In this document: piece after piece, positions 35,973 through 44,518 of the stretch
How the letters are laid out: each line of letters starts with the position of its first letter
How positions within the stretch are numbered: position 1 is the stretch's first letter
Assembly: GCF_002387895.1 (NCBI RefSeq)
Contig: NZ_DGLI01000029.1
Span: 1 to 64,000, forward strand
Source of the DNA: Clostridium sp. UBA4548
GTDB lineage: Bacteria; Bacillota; Clostridia; Clostridiales; Clostridiaceae
Length of the DNA stretch: 64,000 nucleotides
Reading direction: 5' to 3'
Made by a program: the position numbers and the translations under genes
The notes under the pieces: model-generated
Databases searched by the model: none
Told to the model about the DNA's origin: nothing
The model's input: only the letters and a program-made list of their open reading frames with translations

Positions 35973-37772
35973 GTGTTTGTAGACCCTAGAAGTTTTAATA
36001 GAATGCAAGAACATAATTATACGAAGTCATACTGTAATAAATATAGAGAAAGTAATGATAAATTTACGGAATTTTATTTAAGCGATGATTATGAAACTTA
36101 TATTATAGAGTATACAGGAGATATTTTAAAGGCCTTTGAAAAGATAGATTATGCTGCAATTACAGTTACAGGACCTGTATTTGCTTTAGTTGCTGTACCT
36201 AAAGGGGAACTAAATAGACTCCTTGATGATATTCCTGAAATTATTTATGTGGAAAATAGTTTTCCTTATACCCTATCTCCAAGTGAAGTCGTTGACACAA
36301 ATAGCTACTATAATTTTATGGAGGGAACAAATTCAGGTTTAAACGGGGAAGGGGTTATTGTTGGAATTATTAGCACAGGAATAGACTATTTAAATCCTAG
36401 ATTTACAGATGTTACTGGAAACACCAGGGTTATAGCTATATGGGATCAAACCTTGAAACAAGGACCTAAACCTAGCTCAATTGCTTATGGTACTGAATTT
36501 TCTAGTGAGAACATAAATGATGCAATAAAGTTAAAGAACAATGGAGGAGATCCTTATACAATTGTTAATCATAGAGATGAAAAGGGAAATGGTACTTCAA
36601 TTGCAGGGATTATAGGAGGAAGAAAGCTAGACCCAAAAGATTTATTAGTAAGTGCAGCGCCAAAGTGTGAATTTGCTATTGTAAAATTAAAAAATGCCAA
36701 AAAGAGCACTTTGGAACTAAATGGAATAGATAAGGAGGGTGTAGACGTATATGAAAGTGCAGATATTCGCACCGCATTACTATACCTTTCAGAACTTCAA
36801 ATCAAGGAGAATAAACCAATGGTAATATACACTCCCTTCGGAAGCAACATAGGGGGACATGATGGTGATGGTCCTATAGAAAGATTCATTGATTCTTTAA
36901 TTCAAAGAAGAGGTTTAGAAGCAGTTGGAAATACTGGAGCTGAGGCTATGGCCCACACTCATACTAGTGGAGTGATATCGGCTACAGGAAAGGAACAGAT
37001 AATTGAAATAAGTGTAGATCCAAGGCAAAAGAACCTTTACTTTATTATTTGGGCAAAGAGACCTGATAAGATAAGCATAGGACTTACACCACCAACTGGA
37101 AATGGAACAGGTAGAATCCCAGCAATTTTTACAGAAGGAGAAGAGGTAAGGATTCAAATCGGTAGTAGTGTGGCAACGGTAAGATACCAGGTATCATTTA
37201 CAAATGGTGATCAGTATATTGGCGTATTGATTAGAAATGTACAAAGTGGAGTTTGGAAAGTAAATGTGTACGGTGATTATATAGTAAACGGAAGATATGA
37301 TGTTTGGTTATTTCAAAGATATCTACTCTATGAAAATACAAAGTTTTTAATTAATGACCCATTTATAACTTTAAGGCTACCTTCTACTGCAGTAAATGTA
37401 TTGGCTACTTCCTATTACGATAGCAAGACAAGAGTGCCAGTACCTATGTCAGGAAGAGGCTTTACTAGGGATGGAAGAATTAAACCGGATGTATGTACTG
37501 GAGGTACGGATATATTAACAACGGGATTAGAAGGAAAAGATATTGTAATTAGTGGAGCAGCAGCAGCGGGGGCTATTGTGTGTGGAGCAGTAGCTCTAGT
37601 TATGCAGTGGGGGCTTGTTCAAGGTAATGATAAAAATTTATTTACACCTAAAATAAGAAGTTACATTATAAAGAGTGTAATAGAAGTGGATGGAGTGATT
37701 TACCCTAATCCTCAGTGTGGGTATGGGATGTTAGATTTCAAAAAGTTATATGAGACTTTAGGGGTTTTATAA
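35973..37772 (+). CDS. Solo Csp-like pseudoprotease 14 (whole triad lost, no C-terminal tail)
   Basis: Degenerate subtilase of 599 aa, separated from the array by sleC and two other genes. The Asp site is Ser134 (IISTGIDYLN), the His site is Asn206 (GNGTSIAG), the Ser site is Ala530 (SGAAAAGA), and the oxyanion region is strongly changed (NTGAEAM). The prodomain is typical (FYLSDDYETYIIEYTGDI, SFPYTLS). It ends right after the subtilase core (YGMLDFKKLYETLGVL) and so lacks the I-P-x-E-[IL]-Y-x-R-L tail found at the end of the array genes. The GTG start follows GGGGGGATTGAA. It has its own promoter and terminator. Being monocistronic and tail-less, it may have a separate role or localisation. 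Confidence 0.88.
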   Translation: MFVDPRSFNRMQEHNYTKSYCNKYRESNDKFTEFYLSDDYETYIIEYTGDILKAFEKIDYAAITVTGPVFALVAVPKGELNRLLDDIPEIIYVENSFPYTLSPSEVVDTNSYYNFMEGTNSGLNGEGVIVGIISTGIDYLNPRFTDVTGNTRVIAIWDQTLKQGPKPSSIAYGTEFSSENINDAIKLKNNGGDPYTIVNHRDEKGNGTSIAGIIGGRKLDPKDLLVSAAPKCEFAIVKLKNAKKSTLELNGIDKEGVDVYESADIRTALLYLSELQIKENKPMVIYTPFGSNIGGHDGDGPIERFIDSLIQRRGLEAVGNTGAEAMAHTHTSGVISATGKEQIIEISVDPRQKNLYFIIWAKRPDKISIGLTPPTGNGTGRIPAIFTEGEEVRIQIGSSVATVRYQVSFTNGDQYIGVLIRNVQSGVWKVNVYGDYIVNGRYDVWLFQRYLLYENTKFLINDPFITLRLPSTAVNVLATSYYDSKTRVPVPMSGRGFTRDGRIKPDVCTGGTDILTTGLEGKDIVISGAAAAGAIVCGAVALVMQWGLVQGNDKNLFTPKIRSYIIKSVIEVDGVIYPNPQCGYGMLDFKKLYETLGVL

Positions 37773-37799
37773 GATAAGTCCGACTTAATAATTTATCAT

Positions 37800-37838
37800 A
37801 AGTACTCCATAGGTATACCTTTGGAGTACTTAATTTTT
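37800..37838 (+). terminator. Terminator after the solo csp gene
   Basis: A 10-bp stem (AAGTACTCCA with TGGAGTACTT), a loop that contains the palindrome AGGTATACCT, and a T5 tail. Confidence 0.75.
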
Positions 37839-38070
37839 AGGTAATTATGAGTTAATAGGGGAAATGAGGATTTTGAAATACAATTTTATTAATTAACACG
37901 AATATGACATAAAAATAGTCTATAATTATAAGTGAAAATATTTAACTAAAAACTATATACTAATTTTAAAATACATTGATGTGTAAATGTTAGGAGACGT
38001 GGGGTCAATATAAGAGAATGGATAAAGTACTAATTAATTTATATTAATTATAATAGTAGAGGTGAGTTTA

Positions 38071-38769
38071 TTGAATAAGTCAATTTTGATTGTGGATGAT
38101 GAAGATAACATAAGAAATCTTTTAGCTGTGTACTTAAGAAAAGAAGGCTTTGAGATTTATCAGGCAGATAATGGAGTAGAAGCCTTAAATATAATTAAGA
38201 GTAATCAAATAGATTTTGTAGTGATGGATATAATGATGCCAGTAATGGATGGCTTCGAAACTTTAAAAATCTTAAGAAAAGATAGCAATGTTCCAGTAAT
38301 GATGCTCAGTGCTAGGGCGGAAGATGAAGATAAGCTTTTTGCTCTTGGGTTTGGAGCAGATAATTATGAGACAAAACCTTTTAGTCCTAAGGTTTTGGTT
38401 GCTAAAGTTAAAGCACAAATTAAGCGGATTTATGAAAACGAAGATAAGGACCAGCATAAAAACTTAGAGGGTTTAATCTTTGGCAGTTTATACATTAGTG
38501 AAAAGGCTCACAAAGTGGTTTTGAATAAGGAAGAACTTAATTTATCACCAACGGAATTCTCCCTTCTTATTTACTTTGTAAATAATAAAGGTATAGTGCT
38601 CACAAGGGAGCAAATTTTAACTGCCATTTGGGGGTACGACTTTGAGGGTGATTTAAGAGTAGTAGATACCACAGTGAAAAGACTAAGAGAAAAATTAAAA
38701 GAAAGTGCTAATTTAATTACTACTGTGAGAGGGTTTGGGTATAAGTTTCAAGGGGACGGTGAAATATGA
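38071..38769 (+). CDS. OmpR/PhoB-family response regulator
   Basis: A cytoplasmic transcription regulator of 232 aa. The receiver domain (1-118) has acidic residues DDED at 9-12, phosphoacceptor Asp53 (VVMDIMMP) and the expected Ser and Lys near 81 and 103 (LSARAED, KPFSPK). The winged-helix DNA-binding domain spans about 132-230 (LSPTEFSLL, VVDTTVKRLREKL, TVRGFGYKF). The TTG at 38071 is chosen because AGAGGTGAG lies 4 bp upstream; the in-frame GTG at 38062 overlaps that element. The stop overlaps the kinase start by 4 bp (ATGA), so the two form a coupled two-component operon. The signal and target genes are unknown. Confidence 0.9.
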   Translation: MNKSILIVDDEDNIRNLLAVYLRKEGFEIYQADNGVEALNIIKSNQIDFVVMDIMMPVMDGFETLKILRKDSNVPVMMLSARAEDEDKLFALGFGADNYETKPFSPKVLVAKVKAQIKRIYENEDKDQHKNLEGLIFGSLYISEKAHKVVLNKEELNLSPTEFSLLIYFVNNKGIVLTREQILTAIWGYDFEGDLRVVDTTVKRLREKLKESANLITTVRGFGYKFQGDGEI

Positions 38770-40259
38770 GACCAGAAATTACAGTTAAGAATAGCATAAC
38801 AAGAAAGTTGTTCTTTATAACCATAATTATATTTATCTCTTTTTTAGCATTTACCCTTATTACTCAGAGAGTGTTTTTTGAAAAGATGTACTATAATAAG
38901 AAGAAAGCAGATATTGAAGCTAATGTGGGCAAATTTAAGCAAACTTTAGCCATGGCTAAAAGTGAAGAAGAAATTTTAATAGCCATGAAAGAATATGAAG
39001 ATAAATACAATACTTTTATGGCTATAGTTGATACTGAAAATAATATTACCATAGTGTTTAATACAGGACATAAGAAAATAGATACTGATAAGCAAACAAT
39101 GGTTAGAAACATTGTAAATGAATTTAAATATAATAGTGAATTACAACAAGAGTTAAGTAATAAAGGTAAAATTACTTTTGGAGTAACGGATCAAAAAACT
39201 GATACAAAGAGTTTAGTTTCAGTAATAATACAAGATTCCCAGATAATTCTAGGATTTACTTCTATGCAATCTATAAAGGAAGCAGTAGGAGTTATCGAAA
39301 TATTTTATAAGTACTTTTATATAGCTGCAATAGTGGTAATAGTATTTTTGTCATTAGTTTTCACTAGAATGATAACTAGGCCTCTTAAAAGAATTAATAA
39401 GGTGGCAATGAAAATGGCTCACTTAGATTTTAGTGAAAAGTGCCTAGTGAATTCAGAAGATGAAATAGGAAGTCTTGCAAACTCCCTTAATTTTCTATCT
39501 TCAGAACTTCAACTTTCATTGAATTCGCTTCAAAGTGCTAACACAAAATTAAGAAGAGATATTGATAAAGAGAGAAAGCTAGAGACCATGCGGAAAGAGT
39601 TCATTGCTGACGTATCCCATGAATTGAAAACACCTATTACTTTGATTAAGGGTTATGCAGAGGGCATTAAGGACGATATGTTTTCTAAGGAAGAAGTGGA
39701 TTACTCTCTAGATGTAATTATTAGTGAATCTGATAAAATGGGGAATTTAGTGAAGGATATGTTAGAGCTATCTACCCTTGAGAGTGAAAACATAATTTTT
39801 AAAACGGAAGTTTGTGATATCGGACAAATTATAGAGGGCACTATAAGAAGATTAATGCCTTCAATTCTAGAAAAAAACATAGATGTTCACATAGATTTGG
39901 CAGATAACTTAAGATTAAAGGGTGATTGCTTTAAACTAGAGCAAGTAGTTACAAATTTTTTAACTAATGCTATAAGGCACACAAACATAGGAGGACATAT
40001 TTGGATAAGTACAAAGGTGAAGAAGGAAAAAGGCTTTGTGTATTTTGAAAATAGTGGGGGACATATTGAAGAAGAGGCTCTAAGTAAGATTTGGGATAAG
40101 TTTTATAAAGGAGATAAATCAAGAAGCCGAAAATTGGGGGGAACTGGTCTTGGGTTATCTATAGTTAAAAAAATTGTTGAGCTGCACAAGGGAACCTATG
40201 GAGTTAAAAATACTGAACAAGGAGTCATGTTTTATTTTTCTGTGGATAGAGAAGGATAA
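38766..40259 (+). CDS. Two-component sensor histidine kinase
   Basis: Membrane kinase of 497 aa, partner of the adjacent OmpR-type regulator. Helix 1 is at about 14-34, an extracytoplasmic sensor region at 36-180, helix 2 at about 183-201, HAMP at 200-255, and a short coiled coil (LRRDIDKERKLETM) before the dimerisation domain. The phosphoacceptor is His285 (ADVSHELKTPI). ATPase boxes: NFLTNAIRH, an N-box variant, and GTGLGLSIV. The G1 box is altered to ENSGGHI. Architecture is like the PhoR/VanS group, but the ligand cannot be told. No terminator is obvious in the AT-rich 320 bp that follow. Confidence 0.88.
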   Translation: MRPEITVKNSITRKLFFITIIIFISFLAFTLITQRVFFEKMYYNKKKADIEANVGKFKQTLAMAKSEEEILIAMKEYEDKYNTFMAIVDTENNITIVFNTGHKKIDTDKQTMVRNIVNEFKYNSELQQELSNKGKITFGVTDQKTDTKSLVSVIIQDSQIILGFTSMQSIKEAVGVIEIFYKYFYIAAIVVIVFLSLVFTRMITRPLKRINKVAMKMAHLDFSEKCLVNSEDEIGSLANSLNFLSSELQLSLNSLQSANTKLRRDIDKERKLETMRKEFIADVSHELKTPITLIKGYAEGIKDDMFSKEEVDYSLDVIISESDKMGNLVKDMLELSTLESENIIFKTEVCDIGQIIEGTIRRLMPSILEKNIDVHIDLADNLRLKGDCFKLEQVVTNFLTNAIRHTNIGGHIWISTKVKKEKGFVYFENSGGHIEEEALSKIWDKFYKGDKSRSRKLGGTGLGLSIVKKIVELHKGTYGVKNTEQGVMFYFSVDREG

Positions 40260-40460
40260 GTAAGACTAGTATTTAGAACAATTAATGAAGATAAGGTTCA
40301 AAGCTTAAATATTCTCTTGTTTTTTTAGGGGCTAGATAACTTAGTTTACAAGTAAATTTATTTTAAATAAATAATATACAATAGTGGAAAGTTTTGATAA
40401 TATATTAATGAGTAATAATTATTATTAATTATAATTGATTATTGATTAATTTTGTTTATT

Positions 40461-40489
40461 TAAAGTTATTAATATAATTGAGCGATGAA
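40461..40489 (+). promoter_or_regulatory. Candidate SigD (flagellar) promoter for the chemoreceptor
   Basis: TAAA at 40461-40464 and AGCGATGA at 40481-40488 with 16 bp between, resembling TAAA-N15-GCCGATAA. This class usually drives motility and chemoreceptor genes. The rest of the 40260-40579 gap is AT-rich and shows nothing else clear. Confidence 0.4.
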
Positions 40490-40579
40490 CTTATGTTAAA
40501 GTAATATTTTCAACCTATAAGCTTACTTATCAATAAGTATTAAACAGAAATTTTTAATTAATGAAATGAGGGGATAAAG

Positions 40580-42379
40580 ATGAAAGGAACAGTAGTGTCC
40601 GTTTGGATGCAAACTTGTAGAAAACTGTATGGAGATTCCAGTGTGGATAGCACCATGGAATATGTTGGTTGGGGAAGTGGAAGAGTATTTTCTCCAGTAG
40701 AAGATGTAAATGATAGTGATATTAAAAAGTTTATGGAGAAGATGTCATCTAGTCAAAAGGTTAGCACAGAACAGCTATGGAGAGCTATTGGTAATGATAA
40801 TATTAATTCCTTTGCTAAGGTTTATCCAGTATTTTTTAAACATGAAAGAACATATGGATTTTTAAAATCCCTTTATGATATACATACAGTTATGACACAA
40901 AAAATTCCTGGAGCAAAGCCTCCAGTGGTAGATATTAAGCCTGTGTCTTCAAGAGAAGCGGTGATGAAGTACCAATCTAAGAGAGGAATGTTCGATTATT
41001 TCTTAGGAATGCTGGAGGGGAGTTTTGCATACTTTAATGAAAAGTATGAATATAACATAGAGAAGAAAAATGAGGACTCTATGGAAATTAAAATAACCTT
41101 TAGTGAGGATATTTATCAAAAGAAATCTTATTTATTTAACAAAGTAACATCCTTAGGCTTTATTAAATCTATAGCAGGAAAAGCTACCTTAGTTACTTTC
41201 CTAGTAACTTTATTGGGTTCTTTAGGTGTTTTAGGAGTTGATAATATAGTTAAAGCACTGATTTTAACAGGAGTATCCTCAGTAGCTACTTTGGTTGGAG
41301 TGGGATTACTTCTTAAGCCAACAAAGGACTTAGTGAGATTAGGGGATAAACTAAATAATAATATATTCTTTGAAGATAGAGATATAAATACAAAGGATGT
41401 CTTTGAAGATATTTTTGCAAGTATTAAAACTCACATGAAGAGCATGAGTTCTGATTTTGTGGTATTTAATGGTATTACCGAGGAAATGAGAGACTTCTCT
41501 GAGAAGCTTGGAAAGATTTCAGATAATATGGACAAAACTTCTAATGAAATTTCTCAGGTAGTGGAGCAGGTGGCTAGTACTTCTGTAGATCAAGCTCAAA
41601 ATACAGAACAAGCAGCGTCTATCTTAAATGATAATATAAATGCCCTTAAAGTTATTGTAGATAGTGAAAACAATAATAAAGAAGAGTTAGAAGGAACTAT
41701 TGAAAAAATTAATTCAAGCTTTGATAAAGTTGAGTCTGTAAGCAACAATATAGAAAAAACTTTAAACAATTTCCAAGAAGTTAAGGTTAAAGGCGTTCAA
41801 CTTGGGGACAAGGCTAAAGATATAACTAACATAGTTTCTATAGTTGCCCAAATTTCTGATCAAACAAATCTGTTAGCATTGAATGCGTCAATAGAGGCCG
41901 CAAGAGCTGGTGAGCAGGGTAGAGGCTTTGCTGTAGTTGCTGAGGAAGTAAGAAAACTTGCAGAGCAAACTAAGAATGCTGTAGAAGAAATTAATTCAAA
42001 CCTAGTACAGTTTGTGCAAGATATTGATGGTTTAGTAGATAATATTGAAGAACAATATGATACTCTTCAACAGGAAACTAAAGGCTTAGAGGAAATTAGA
42101 AAAGTAAGCTATGAATCCACTATGTCTGTAAGGACAGTTTCTAAATCTATGATTGAAACTATAAATGATTTAGATAAAGAAGCAAAGTCTATTGCTACAA
42201 TGTATGAAACTATAGAATCTCTTGCTGCTATAGCAGAAGAGAACTCAGCTTCTACAGAAGAAGTAAGTGCAAATGTAAGTTCTTACACAGAGGAAATTAG
42301 ACATTTAATTCAGTCAGTTAATGAGTTTAAAAAGATTGCTCAGTACTTTAAAGAGGACTTAGATAAGTATAAGTTTTAA
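40580..42379 (+). CDS. H-NOX domain chemoreceptor (O2/NO-sensing methyl-accepting chemotaxis protein)
   Basis: A 599-aa receptor fusing an N-terminal heme-binding H-NOX domain (1-185) to a membrane anchor (about 195-255, two helices) and a methyl-accepting signalling domain (about 300-590). The heme ligand His102 (YDIHTVMTQ) and the Y131-x-S133-x-R135 propionate motif (YQSKR) fall at the same numbers as in the well-studied thermoanaerobacter H-NOX, and Tyr140 occupies its distal-pocket Tyr position, predicting O2 binding. The signalling hairpin tip is NLLALNASIEAARAGEQGRGFAVVAEEVRKLA (residues about 430-461). It probably lets an anaerobe swim away from oxygen or respond to NO. The start follows TGAGGGGATAAAG. 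Confidence 0.93.
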   Translation: MKGTVVSVWMQTCRKLYGDSSVDSTMEYVGWGSGRVFSPVEDVNDSDIKKFMEKMSSSQKVSTEQLWRAIGNDNINSFAKVYPVFFKHERTYGFLKSLYDIHTVMTQKIPGAKPPVVDIKPVSSREAVMKYQSKRGMFDYFLGMLEGSFAYFNEKYEYNIEKKNEDSMEIKITFSEDIYQKKSYLFNKVTSLGFIKSIAGKATLVTFLVTLLGSLGVLGVDNIVKALILTGVSSVATLVGVGLLLKPTKDLVRLGDKLNNNIFFEDRDINTKDVFEDIFASIKTHMKSMSSDFVVFNGITEEMRDFSEKLGKISDNMDKTSNEISQVVEQVASTSVDQAQNTEQAASILNDNINALKVIVDSENNNKEELEGTIEKINSSFDKVESVSNNIEKTLNNFQEVKVKGVQLGDKAKDITNIVSIVAQISDQTNLLALNASIEAARAGEQGRGFAVVAEEVRKLAEQTKNAVEEINSNLVQFVQDIDGLVDNIEEQYDTLQQETKGLEEIRKVSYESTMSVRTVSKSMIETINDLDKEAKSIATMYETIESLAAIAEENSASTEEVSANVSSYTEEIRHLIQSVNEFKKIAQYFKEDLDKYKF

Positions 42380-42382
42380 TTA

Positions 42383-42420
42383 AAAGCTCCCCAGAGAAGA
42401 TTTTCTGGGGAGCTTTGTTT
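42383..42420 (+). terminator. Terminator after the H-NOX chemoreceptor
   Basis: A 13-bp perfect stem (AAAGCTCCCCAGA with TCTGGGGAGCTTT) and a short T-rich tail. Confidence 0.85.
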
Positions 42421-42549
42421 ATATAAAATAAGCATAGAGAATAAAGGTTTAAATACAATTGCATATGAACTAATTAATTTTTAAAATAATTTTCACAGAA
42501 ATAAAATAAATAAGGACTTAGGGGCAAAATGTTTCCGAAAAGTTTGAGA

Positions 42550-43464
42550 CTATACACCACTTAAGTTAAAGTCTGGCACATAAACTTCTGAGGAAGTACC
42601 ACTTTCTTGTATAAAGGCATTTTTATAACCAAGTTCTAAACAGTAATCAATTAAGCTGTCATAATGCTTTGGATTTAAAGTCTTATCAATTTCAGGAAAG
42701 TCTTTAGCACCGTACATAGGAGTGTATTGATTCATTAGACTTAAGTACACAGAATCACCAAAGGTTTTATAGATGTAATCCACTACCTTTTTTGAGTCAA
42801 ATAATAGATCTGGAAGCATCAAATGTCTTATTATAACTCCTTTTTTCATCATACCATTTTCATCAAATTGTGGCTCTCCTATTTGGGTTACCATTTCTTC
42901 TATGGCTTTTGAAGCTATATTAAAGTAGTTTGGAGCTTTTGAGTATTTTATTGCGTATTTGTCATTAAAATATTTTAAATCTGGAATATAAATTTGAATA
43001 TAGCCTTCTAAGGCTTTGAGGGTTTCTACTTTTTCATAACCATTAGAATTATAAACAATAGGAACTTTTAAGCCCTTTTCTCTAGCTAATTCTATTCCTT
43101 CTATAATTTGAAGAGCATAGTGGGAAGGGTTAACTAAGTTGATGTTGTGGCAACCTCCTTCCTCAAGCTCAAGAAAAATTTCACTAAGTCTTTGGGTAGT
43201 AATTTCCTTACCCTTAGCCTCATGACTTATTTCATGGTTTTGGCAAAACACACAGTTTAAATTGCAGTTAGAGAAAAATACAGTTCCAGAACCTTTTTCA
43301 CCAGAAACACATGGTTCTTCCCACATATGAGGGTAGGCTTTAGCAACTTTTAAGGTAAGAGAGCTTTTGCAAACTCCAAAGTTTGGAGAAGTTCTCTTAG
43401 CATTGCAGTTTCTAGGACATATATTGCAATAGTTTAAGTTGTCTACGATTATATTGTTAGGCAT
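42550..43464 (-). CDS. PflA-like radical SAM protein
   Basis: A 304-aa cytoplasmic iron-sulfur enzyme of the pyruvate formate-lyase activase-related group (COG1313 type). The radical SAM cluster motif is C67-x3-C71-x2-C74 (CNLNCVFC), preceded by an extra Cys-rich N-terminus (C13, C16, C20, C32) that could hold a second cluster. SAM-binding and barrel features follow (GGCHNINLVNPSHY; IPDLKYFND). No glycyl radical enzyme is nearby, so the substrate is unknown and the name should not be read as a proven PFL activase. The start is preceded by AAAGGAG on the minus strand. It is convergent with the chemoreceptor gene. Confidence 0.85.
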   Translation of the reverse strand: MPNNIIVDNLNYCNICPRNCNAKRTSPNFGVCKSSLTLKVAKAYPHMWEEPCVSGEKGSGTVFFSNCNLNCVFCQNHEISHEAKGKEITTQRLSEIFLELEEGGCHNINLVNPSHYALQIIEGIELAREKGLKVPIVYNSNGYEKVETLKALEGYIQIYIPDLKYFNDKYAIKYSKAPNYFNIASKAIEEMVTQIGEPQFDENGMMKKGVIIRHLMLPDLLFDSKKVVDYIYKTFGDSVYLSLMNQYTPMYGAKDFPEIDKTLNPKHYDSLIDYCLELGYKNAFIQESGTSSEVYVPDFNLSGV

Positions 43465-43803
43465 TTATAAGTTTTCTCCTTTTTTATCTTTATAATTATT
43501 GACTAATAAACTGTTAATAATATAGCTATTATTAACCATAATAAATTAACTACATAATATTTTATAAACAATAGGTAAATTGTTTTGGTATTATAATAAC
43601 ACATCTTTAGCATAAGGAAAATTATATATTATAGCATAGGATTTGATAAAGAGCCTGAAGATTGGATGCTGTAGAGTTTAGCACATAAATTTACAAAAGG
43701 CCAAAAATTAAACATAATATAAGGAAATAATAATATAATAGTATTAAGTTATATTTTTACATAAAACCACAGTATTGGTAACAATCTAATTGGAGGACAC
43801 TGT
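43465..43803. other. AT-rich intergenic region with no further gene
   Basis: The divergent spacer between the radical SAM gene and the first small membrane protein. It holds TATAAT at 43734-43739 and a CATAATATA at 43713-43721 with ACA 17 bp upstream, so either a vegetative or a sporulation promoter is possible. Neither is convincing on its own. Confidence 0.4.
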
Positions 43804-44256
43804 ATGTCAGGTTTATGGGAAAATTGCTTTTTACTTAGAATCGGAAACACTATTTTTATTATAATAGCTTTAGTTACATTTTTCTCTATTATAGTCAAGT
43901 TTTTTAAAAGCCTTTTTGGGAATCATTCTAGCAGTGAAAGTGTCTGGAAAAATATCGTTATATATATTTGTGGATTTTCTATAGTTTATCTTTCAGGAGT
44001 AGCATTAATATCAGCCGTAGGTAATGGATATATTATTTTAGAATTACAAGGAGCAATAGAGGCCTTGGAAAAAGGAGCTTCATATAAGGTAATGTTTATA
44101 AAGCAAGTTCAAGGAAATTTTCAATATATTATTAATAAGTTAATTCAATTAGGAGTGGTTTACTTCCTCTATATAAAAGTAGCTAAGTCAATAAATCTTG
44201 AAATTGAGAAGTTAAGGGAAAGAGTAGTGCGGTGGGATCTTAAAAATAAATTTTAA
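43804..44256 (+). CDS. Small membrane protein of unknown family, paralog 1
   Basis: A 150-aa protein with about three membrane helices (about 13-33, 48-72 and 112-128) and a charged C-terminus (LEIEKLRERVVRWDLKNKF). It shares with the genes at 44844 and 45443 the start MSG[IL]W, a K/R-x-F-K-x-x-F-x-N-H block near residue 35-42, SE-x-W-+-N near 45-50, and the YFLY-x-+-[IV]-x-K end. I do not recognise the family. The start follows TTGGAGGACACTGT. Each of the three copies is a separate unit ending in its own hairpin, so this is not one operon. The nearby SASP gene hints at, but does not show, a sporulation link. Confidence 0.7.
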   Translation: MSGLWENCFLLRIGNTIFIIIALVTFFSIIVKFFKSLFGNHSSSESVWKNIVIYICGFSIVYLSGVALISAVGNGYIILELQGAIEALEKGASYKVMFIKQVQGNFQYIINKLIQLGVVYFLYIKVAKSINLEIEKLRERVVRWDLKNKF

Positions 44257-44282
44257 TAAGGCATCTGAAAATGTCAATATAA

Positions 44283-44313
44283 TACCCCCTGAGGAAAGTT
44301 TCCTCAGGGGGTA
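44283..44313. terminator. Hairpin between convergent small membrane protein and SASP genes
   Basis: TACCCCCTGAGGAAA and its exact complement around a minimal loop (at least 13 bp usable). There is no clear T-run on either strand, so termination efficiency is uncertain. Confidence 0.6.
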
Positions 44314-44323
44314 ATGATTTAAA

Positions 44324-44518
44324 TTATAGGTTTTTTTCGTAAGCTTCAACCATTCTCTTAACCATTTGGCCACCTATTGAACCCGCTTCTCTAGAAGTTA
44401 TGTCTCCATTGTAACCTTCTTTTAAGTTTACTCCTACTTCTTTTGCAGCTTCCATTTTAAATCTGTTTAATCCTTCTCTAGCCTCTGGAACTAATACTCT
44501 ATTGCTTCTGTTTGACAT
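44324..44518 (-). CDS. Alpha/beta-type small acid-soluble spore protein
   Basis: A 64-aa spore DNA-binding protein that coats and protects DNA in the forespore. It has the family hallmarks: VPEAREGLNRFKMEAAKEVG, where the KMEAAKE segment corresponds to the germination protease (GPR) cleavage site, then GYNGDITSREAGSIGGQMVKRMVEAYE, matching the conserved second helix. Length is normal for the family. On the minus strand AAAGGAGGAATTTAAT precedes the ATG. A forespore (SigG) promoter is expected, but I found no confident match. It sits between two copies of an unknown membrane protein family and is transcribed against them. Confidence 0.95.
   Translation of the reverse strand: MSNRSNRVLVPEAREGLNRFKMEAAKEVGVNLKEGYNGDITSREAGSIGGQMVKRMVEAYEKNL

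Noticed and set aside
11480..37772. Csp-like genes 6-14 as decaying pseudogenes
   Set aside because: All are full-length, without frameshifts or internal stops, keep good ribosome binding sites, prodomains and mostly the tail; only catalytic residues are replaced, and in a regular way.
42550..43464. Dedicated pyruvate formate-lyase activating enzyme
   Set aside because: No glycyl radical enzyme gene is adjacent and the N-terminal Cys-rich region differs from classical PflA, so only a PflA-like label is justified.
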